A stretch of DNA of 64,000 nucleotides from JAVBPB01 sp031549965 (GTDB taxonomy: Bacteria; Bacillota; Clostridia; Lachnospirales; Lachnospiraceae). The DNA lies in contig JAVBPB010000032.1 of NCBI GenBank assembly GCA_031549965.1, positions 1 to 64,000 of the forward strand, read 5' to 3'. The notes under the pieces are model-generated. The model saw only the letters and a program-made list of their open reading frames with translations. It made no database searches and had not been told where the DNA came from. A program made the position numbers and the translations under genes. Of this stretch, positions 58,280 through 64,000 are shown one piece after another (positions within the stretch are counted from its first letter, which is position 1; each line of letters begins with the position of its first letter).

Positions 58280-58584
58280 AATTTATTTCTCTTAAAGGTT
58301 CAAAGAATTTATAAAAAGCATGACCAATTTTACTATATTCATGATATGTTTACCTCTTTCATCTATGGTAAATGTTTTAAACCTGTAGGAACTTGTATTT
58401 TTCCATCTATCTTTCTTACTCTTTTAATTTATGTGATTTTAAGTAAAAGTCTTATAAAAAAGTAAATTTCTTTTTATAAGACTTTTATATATTTTATTCT
58501 TATGTAGATTCTGTTTATAATTTTACCCTGCTAGAATATTCCCAAATAGCATTCTTTCAATTGGGGTACATATTAAGCTAACAT
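58280..58584. other. Non-coding stretch between polyphosphate operon and immunity remnants
   Basis: No gene is supported here. The main structure is a hairpin with AAAAGTCTTATAAAAA and TTTTTATAAGACTTTT arms (about 58443-58489), 16 bp around a short loop with T run, that can end transcription arriving from the toxin-immunity side on the minus strand or the plus strand. Confidence 0.6.
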
Positions 58585-58719
58585 CTATCTACCATCTAAA
58601 TCATATTTACAACATAAATATCCACTTATAAATGATGAAAGTCTTTCTATAGATGGTTTTCCAATGTATAAGTCTGGTCTTTCTTCTATTTTTTTCAATA
58701 ACACAAGTAATTTATCCAT
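58585..58719 (-). pseudogene. Truncated immunity-family-like gene
   Basis: This 44-codon frame starts MDKLLVLLKKIEERPDLYIG and holds KPSIERLSSFISGY, a pattern remembered from a family of small proteins of about 120-150 residues found beside polymorphic toxins. It has a good ribosome site (AAGGAGAACG) but stops after ...YDLDGR, so most of the protein is missing. The downstream bases carry no clear continuation. It is probably a relic of an earlier toxin-immunity pair. Confidence 0.55.
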
Positions 58720-58738
58720 TTTATCGTTCTCCTTATTT

Positions 58739-58879
58739 TTAAAATGCTATTTTAATTACAGTTTTTGGGCCATCCCCTTGAAAATCATTTATCCATTCTT
58801 CTATTGGTAAACCATTTGGATGAATATTTTGGTACACTTTATCCTTATAAACAATATTAATATTATATGTTCTAATTTC
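58739..58879 (-). pseudogene. Orphan coding remnant without a start codon
   Basis: The frame after a TAA at 58880-58882 reads 46 residues (YNINIVYKDKVYQNIHPNGL, IEEWINDFQGDGPKTVIKIAF) and ends at 58739. It looks protein-like, lacks a normal start, and lies between the immunity gene and the truncated immunity remnant. No family recognised; likely the 3' end of a lost gene. Confidence 0.35.
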
Positions 58880-58886
58880 TTAATAT

Positions 58887-59288
58887 CTATTCTCTAAAAT
58901 CACATAAATCACAATCTATAATTGAATTTGTTAAATAACAAAATTCAATTATATTCTTGTTATATGTAATAGCTGGCATTATATCTCCCGATAAATATGC
59001 AACTGTTTCAATAGCAAATGTAACATCATACATATCATATATTTTTTTTAGTATATCAATTTTGGGTTTTAGCATATTAACTACTTCTTCTACTTGTTCC
59101 TCCAATATCATTGTATCTTTATCTGATTTTACTAATTCAATTCTAGCAAAATCTAATTTATCTTTATATATTCCTTTATCACCAATATCTTTTGCTTCAA
59201 TTGGTTCTATTTTTAACAATTGAATTATATCTTTTGTTGTAAAATTACCTGTTATAGCAAAATATGTATATGTCTTTTCTTCATTCAT
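58887..59288 (-). CDS. DUF4279-like putative immunity protein
   Basis: This 133-residue acidic protein matches the remembered DUF4279 pattern: YTYFAITGNFTTKDIIQLLKIEPIEAKDIGDKG at the start and a C-terminal AITYNKNIIEFCYLTNSIIDCDL block. DUF4279 proteins occur widely beside polymorphic toxins and are thought to be immunity factors. It begins 23 bases after the stop of the Rhs toxin gene on the same strand, the usual place for the cognate immunity gene. The ribosome site (AGTAGGA) is modest. Confidence 0.75.
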   Translation of the reverse strand: MNEEKTYTYFAITGNFTTKDIIQLLKIEPIEAKDIGDKGIYKDKLDFARIELVKSDKDTMILEEQVEEVVNMLKPKIDILKKIYDMYDVTFAIETVAYLSGDIMPAITYNKNIIEFCYLTNSIIDCDLCDFRE

Positions 59289-59311
59289 TTTTTTCCTACT
59301 TTCTAAAATTA

Positions 59312-62300
59312 TTATTTTATATATATATAGGTGGGATCAGGTATACCTTTTCCTCCTTTTCCATATACCCATAGTCTTCCTGTTGACTTATCCACATAAA
59401 TGTCATATATTGCATTATTGCCATTTCCTTTTAAGTCTTTTTTTAAAGAGTGTGCATCAACTCCATTTTTCTTTAACCATTTGTCGCTTACAAATACTGG
59501 ATTTTGAGGTACATTTTTAGATTTATTTTGGCTATTAGAATTATCATTATTCTTATCTTCTTCGTTTTTCTTATCTTCCTCCTTTTTCTCTTTCTTTTTT
59601 GCATTAGTTACTTGTTTATAAAAATCATAACTATCCTTTGCAACAATCACAGTAACAGCTAAATCAATTATTAAATATGCTACATAAGGTATTGCCATCA
59701 CAAAGTATCCACTTGGGTCACTATACATTATAGGATTATTATAACAATACGTAAATAAATTATGTTGTAGCACATTTCCCTGTTCTTCACCCAATACCCT
59801 TGCATCATCTGCATTCAAAAATCTTCCGACCTCTGGATTATAATACCTACTCTGCAAATAATACCAGCCTGTTTCTTCATCATAGTAATATCCTCTATAA
59901 CGCAATGGATTTATCTTTCCTATTCCGTTTGAATCACTTGATGATATTATTTTACCCCATGAATCATAAGCATAAGACGCAACTACATTTCCATTGGTAT
60001 CTACTATCCTTATTATATCACCTTGTAGATTTCTTTGGTAATAATAACTTACTCCGTTGTATTCAATTCCTACTGCTTTTCCATTTTCATCATGAAGAAA
60101 CCACATTGCATTATTTCCTGTTTGCTGTCTGACTAGCTTATCTCCTTCATAATAGAATTTACTTACGGTTGATACTCCCGATGCTATTACTTCTTTTGAT
60201 GTCCTGTTTCCATTTACATCATATTTAAAATCTATTGTTGTTGAGCCATAAGTATACTTTGACAAGCTTCTTCCATATTCCCATTGGAGCGTACTTCCCA
60301 AATAATTTATTGGACTTCCTGTAGAATTATAGGTTATTGTTTTACCATCAAATGATGTTAATAAATCTTTCCATGTGCCGTCATATCCATATGTGTACGT
60401 TTTAGGGGTTCCTTTTGCGTATGTTATTGACTTACTTTGTATATTTCCTCCTAAATCGTAAACATATGTGGTCATTGCATTTGTTCTGTAATCTTCTTCT
60501 TTTATTAATTGATTTAAATTATCATAATAATATTTTAACTTTAATACTCCTGCTTCACTTATTGTTTCTATGTTTCCAAGAGCATCGTAAGTATAGGTTA
60601 ATTTTGAACCTGTCAGGCTCGTTGTTCCTCCTATGGTCTTGTTATATTCAATACTTCCAACCATGTAAGTACTGTTTGTTCCTTCCCCTGCAAGATAGGT
60701 ATAATTCTGGCTGACTTTATTTGCTCCCTGACTGTTAAGATTTAAGGACTGGCTTGTTACTCTCCCTATGCTGTCATAATTATATGAAGCTCCTAAGTTA
60801 TTTAATAAGGTTAAAGATTGTATTCTACTATCCTGAACATAGGTTATTTTTTGTGTTTTGGACGGCTCGTTTCCAACTTTATATGTTAGCTTATTAACAC
60901 GGTTTTCTATGTCATAGCCAACTTCATAGTTTAATCCCTCTTTGCTTAACTGCCGTATTAGTCTGCCGCCGTTATCATACTCATAATTGTAAGTGATTCC
61001 ATTGGCATTGTCAATTAACTTATAAATATTTCCCTGTGTATCATACTTCCATTCATATTTTAGGATTCCGTTATAACGTTTACTTATTATCCTAAACAAG
61101 CTGTCATAGGCATATTCTACACTTGCTCCATAATAATTAATTCCAAGTAGTCTTCTGTTATTTCCTGTGTAATTATAACCAATTAATTTTATACTATTTA
61201 CATTTATTGAAGTTATGTCTCCAAATTCATTAAAGTCTAAATTGTAATTAAAATTATTATGATTTATGGATTTTAGTCTCTTATTTGCATACACAAGACT
61301 GTATTTAGAATCTTGGGAATCCTCCTGTCCATTTCTGTTTATGTCAACATATGTAGACCGCACATAATCAGTGGCTGGATCATATGTATAAATTGTTGTT
61401 ATTCGATTGGCATCTGTTTTATTTAAAAGTAAACCTTTTGTTTGATCATAATTATAATATGTAGTTTTCCCTCTGGTATCTGTCATTGTACTTAGATAAT
61501 TTCCGTTAAGATATGTAGCTGTGTTTATTACATTCCCTGTTTTAACAGTCAATGGATTTCCATATGCATCATAAGTTAAATCTGATTTAACCCCAGCTTC
61601 ACTTGTTACACTTGTTAGGTTGTTTTTATCATCATATGAATATTGATAGTTATAACCTGACGGTGATATTATCTTTGAAACATTATTATCATTGGTATAG
61701 CTGTATGTGGTTTTTGATGTTTGCGATGATGAAAGCAGATTACCTTTAGTATCATAGGTATATTTATTCGTAGATTGGTCAAAAACCATGGTAATGTTAT
61801 CCAACCATACAACTCCGCTGTAATCACAAATAGCTTCTACTGTAATACTAGACACCGTTTTTTCAACACTTGGGCAAATAGAACCACTGATATATTGCCA
61901 TCCGGTACAGTATGGATTAAAATCAAATTCCTGTGTTTGGGTTGTTCCATCCGTGTAATAAATAGTTGCTCCTAATGCGAGTTTCCTTTCCTCATTGTAT
62001 ACTGCACTATTTGCTTGTGCCCAGCCAGAGATAATATAAGTCTGCTCACCACTCTTGTTTATAAGAACGTTTTGACTAATTCTGTTCTTAACTCCAACTC
62101 CATTCATAATGTAAGCTTTCTTACCTTCTTTTAGAGGGCCAGAGGTAATGTTACCACTTGTCACATTGGCTGCATTCCAAGATTCCAAAACAGTCCCCAA
62201 CTCAAAGCCACTATTTTCTACCATGTTATAAGAACTTGCACAATCTCCTTCTTCCAATTGAAATGCATCAAACCATGCGATTCCTTTAGCATTACTAAGT

Positions 62301-64000
62301 TCTCCACTAAGTTTAACTTCCAAGCAATCTTTAGGCGTTTGAAAGGTTACCTGCATCCTCTGCCAGCCATGATTTATAAGCGGTTCTGTGGTTCCTGTTA
62401 AATACTCTGAATTTACAATGGTTTTTCCAGTGGTGGCCGTCATTTCTACCGAGAGACCTGCTCCTCCAACAGATGTACCCTTGACTACATTTCTTGTTTT
62501 TACATAAGCAGATAACGTATATGTTTTTCCACCCTCCAAACTTTTCAAGGTTTGTACCGTTGATAATTTTTCTGTGGTTGCTTGTTCTATATCTAATTTT
62601 ATAGAATTTATCCCAAGATAAGACTCATCAGCAGAAAGTCCTGCACCACAAATGAAATTACTGGAAGACTTGGCAATACCCCAATTATCATTTGATTCAA
62701 CATTAGAATTGGAAATCAAGTTAACAATAGCCGGAAGACCCTGACTGGTTTTTATAATCTTGTTTACTTCCCCCGGAAATGAGGCCGGATCAATCATTGC
62801 CTTACGATTGTATTCAAAAATAGAAGCTCCTATAAATTTCTTTTTATCAGCAGTTTCGCTATATACCGAGGTGGTATGACCCCACGAATCAAACCAATAG
62901 CTTGTGAGCAGGTCATCTGTTGTATCAATTTTACCATCCACACCTACCGTACGAAAGATTGTTTTTACTGTATCATACGATATTTTTATTTCTTCTCCAA
63001 TTTGAGTTCCTGCTATTTCAGTAACTTTGGAAACTCGCTTTGCTGAATCTGTTGTATATAGGAATTTATACCCTGTTCCTTGGGAATTCTTCACAGAATC
63101 CAGAGTTCCATCTGCAAGATATGTGTAATTACTACTTTTTCCATCTGGATAAGTGATGGTTCTCAAATATCCGCTATATGTGGCACTCACACTCCCATTG
63201 TAGGTCGCAGAATAGGAAAAGGAAGTACTTCTGCCAGATGGATCTGTGATTTTATTTAAATAATTGCTGGAATTATAATAGAAACTGGTAACTCTTCCTG
63301 AACCATCTGTTACACCAGTAATTTGGGTTCCAGTACTATCATAAGTGACTGTTAATGCATTTTGGTTTGAATCTTTGATGGTTTTTAGATATCCCATACT
63401 ATTGAATAACATTTGATTTCCATATTTATCTGTAATAGTATATTCTTTTGTACTGGAATTGATTGTTAACCCATATCCCAAACCATCTTCATCCTCAATC
63501 AGCCCATTATTACCTTTGGTAAAATGGTGTTCGGTTCCATCCTCATCCACATATATATAATAATTACTTAAGGTGTTGGATTCTGTTACTGTTCTTTGAA
63601 GATTTAATTTAAATCCATATCCTACATTTAAGTTGTTATATGCTCTAGTTTTTGCATTGGAACTGTCAAACTTCTTTCCTGCCATGTCAGTGCTATATAC
63701 ATGATAGAGATCAATTGGCATTCGATTTCCATTCATAGTGAGATCGTTGTGTAGCAAAATCATATTTCCTGTATATCTATTAATACAAGCAGTTCCTGCC
63801 TCCCCTGCACTCATAGTTTTATAATCCCAATAATTTTCTATTCCTTTGTTATTACGATAGATAATGGTAAAGTTTGGGGTAAAGGTGTAAGCACTAGTTG
63901 AGGTTGTTCCTGCTCTCATCTTAATACTTGCATTTTTACTTTCATCAATACTTTGCAGTAATATACCATAATTAATGTATGTACCTGAACACCATGCTCT
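59312..64000 (-). CDS. Rhs/WapA-type polymorphic toxin, 5' end beyond window
   Basis: The frame stays open through base 64000, so the true start is outside; the Met at 63919 is internal. The edge segment (WCSGTYINYGILLQSIDES) looks like a DNRLRE-type wall-protein module. Inward lie YD/RHS repeats, two jelly-roll carbohydrate-binding-like domains (codons 400-740 from 63919), many more YD repeats, then the RHS core end (YYLQSRYYNPEVGRFLNADD). After it come a hydrophobic segment (YVAYLIIDLAVTVIVAK), a Lys/Glu/Asn linker, and a tip of about 60 residues with YDIYVDKSTGRLWVYGKGGKG that resembles polymorphic toxin type 33 from memory. It would be a cell-surface or secreted contact toxin; the gene downstream is the likely immunity. 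Confidence 0.9.
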   Translation of the reverse strand, partial: RAWCSGTYINYGILLQSIDESKNASIKMRAGTTSTSAYTFTPNFTIIYRNNKGIENYWDYKTMSAGEAGTACINRYTGNMILLHNDLTMNGNRMPIDLYHVYSTDMAGKKFDSSNAKTRAYNNLNVGYGFKLNLQRTVTESNTLSNYYIYVDEDGTEHHFTKGNNGLIEDEDGLGYGLTINSSTKEYTITDKYGNQMLFNSMGYLKTIKDSNQNALTVTYDSTGTQITGVTDGSGRVTSFYYNSSNYLNKITDPSGRSTSFSYSATYNGSVSATYSGYLRTITYPDGKSSNYTYLADGTLDSVKNSQGTGYKFLYTTDSAKRVSKVTEIAGTQIGEEIKISYDTVKTIFRTVGVDGKIDTTDDLLTSYWFDSWGHTTSVYSETADKKKFIGASIFEYNRKAMIDPASFPGEVNKIIKTSQGLPAIVNLISNSNVESNDNWGIAKSSSNFICGAGLSADESYLGINSIKLDIEQATTEKLSTVQTLKSLEGGKTYTLSAYVKTRNVVKGTSVGGAGLSVEMTATTGKTIVNSEYLTGTTEPLINHGWQRMQVTFQTPKDCLEVKLSGELSNAKGIAWFDAFQLEEGDCASSYNMVENSGFELGTVLESWNAANVTSGNITSGPLKEGKKAYIMNGVGVKNRISQNVLINKSGEQTYIISGWAQANSAVYNEERKLALGATIYYTDGTTQTQEFDFNPYCTGWQYISGSICPSVEKTVSSITVEAICDYSGVVWLDNITMVFDQSTNKYTYDTKGNLLSSSQTSKTTYSYTNDNNVSKIISPSGYNYQYSYDDKNNLTSVTSEAGVKSDLTYDAYGNPLTVKTGNVINTATYLNGNYLSTMTDTRGKTTYYNYDQTKGLLLNKTDANRITTIYTYDPATDYVRSTYVDINRNGQEDSQDSKYSLVYANKRLKSINHNNFNYNLDFNEFGDITSINVNSIKLIGYNYTGNNRRLLGINYYGASVEYAYDSLFRIISKRYNGILKYEWKYDTQGNIYKLIDNANGITYNYEYDNGGRLIRQLSKEGLNYEVGYDIENRVNKLTYKVGNEPSKTQKITYVQDSRIQSLTLLNNLGASYNYDSIGRVTSQSLNLNSQGANKVSQNYTYLAGEGTNSTYMVGSIEYNKTIGGTTSLTGSKLTYTYDALGNIETISEAGVLKLKYYYDNLNQLIKEEDYRTNAMTTYVYDLGGNIQSKSITYAKGTPKTYTYGYDGTWKDLLTSFDGKTITYNSTGSPINYLGSTLQWEYGRSLSKYTYGSTTIDFKYDVNGNRTSKEVIASGVSTVSKFYYEGDKLVRQQTGNNAMWFLHDENGKAVGIEYNGVSYYYQRNLQGDIIRIVDTNGNVVASYAYDSWGKIISSSDSNGIGKINPLRYRGYYYDEETGWYYLQSRYYNPEVGRFLNADDARVLGEEQGNVLQHNLFTYCYNNPIMYSDPSGYFVMAIPYVAYLIIDLAVTVIVAKDSYDFYKQVTNAKKKEKKEEDKKNEEDKNNDNSNSQNKSKNVPQNPVFVSDKWLKKNGVDAHSLKKDLKGNGNNAIYDIYVDKSTGRLWVYGKGGKGIPDPTYIYIK

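Noticed and set aside
63917..63919. Met at 63919 as the start of the Rhs protein
   Set aside because: The frame remains open to the window edge with typical wall-protein sequence, so the real start lies outside.

Overview
The window looks like chromosome of an anaerobic, spore-forming, low-GC member of the class Clostridia, probably Lachnospirales-like. The reasons are AT-rich DNA with strong GGAGG ribosome sites, an alpha/beta-type small acid-soluble spore protein, a BclB-like collagen-repeat spore-surface protein behind a sigma-K-type promoter, a four-subunit Hnd-type [FeFe] hydrogenase, a Na+-pumping biotin decarboxylase cluster, and five chemoreceptors in 64 kb. No rRNA, tRNA, CRISPR array, intact mobile element or phage was seen. 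Species cannot be fixed from the sequence alone.

Layout. 1-265 is the end of a broken IS3-type transposase. 277-5522 holds the spore protein and a five-gene Na+-translocating decarboxylase operon (carboxyltransferase, gamma, biotin carrier, beta, OadA). 5728-12250 holds two chemoreceptors, a D,D-carboxypeptidase and a secreted protein of unknown function. 12702-17071 is the hndABCD hydrogenase operon. 17446-18006 is a decayed gene between two large hairpin repeats. 18237-23383 is a two-component system divergent from an ABC exporter, laid out like the LnrJK/LnrLMN antibiotic-resistance locus. 23495-28110 holds small genes, an HD-GYP response regulator, and a glycosyltransferase plus collagen-like spore protein pair. 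28236-33026 holds two chemoreceptors and an unusual KAS III-like protein. 33306-36699 is an aromatic amino acid operon (aroF-tyrA-aroA). 36906-39092 holds an HD-GYP protein and queA. 39182-52371 is a sugar-uptake and sensing region: an orphan binding protein, a chemoreceptor with a lysine-rich tail, a malEFG-like ABC importer with a giant MalG, and a divergent YesMN-type two-component system. 52516-54330 is a GntR-ABC operon. 54563-58222 is a polyphosphate operon (Ppx/GppA-HD plus Ppk1). 58585-64000 is an Rhs/WapA-type polymorphic toxin (5' end outside the window) with an immunity gene and immunity-like remnants.

How the genes work together. Fermentation balance is served by the hydrogenase (NADH to H2) and the Na+ decarboxylase (carboxyl-group chemistry coupled to a sodium gradient). 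Sugar capture, its two-component control and chemotaxis toward ligands sit side by side. Spore coat and surface genes appear under sporulation-type promoters.

The most unusual items are: (1) a MalG-type permease that begins as a lipoprotein with about 520 extracytoplasmic residues; (2) a family of modular intergenic repeats sharing a CCAAGATGTGAAT end motif and, in two copies, a conserved core inside locus-specific but perfectly self-complementary arms; (3) a KAS III-like protein lacking the catalytic His, probably co-transcribed with a six-TM chemoreceptor; (4) a hydrogenase NuoF-like subunit lacking the C-terminal ferredoxin domain; (5) two different carboxyltransferases sharing one biotin carrier and sodium pump. 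All functional statements rest on reading motifs and recalled family knowledge; no searches were run.
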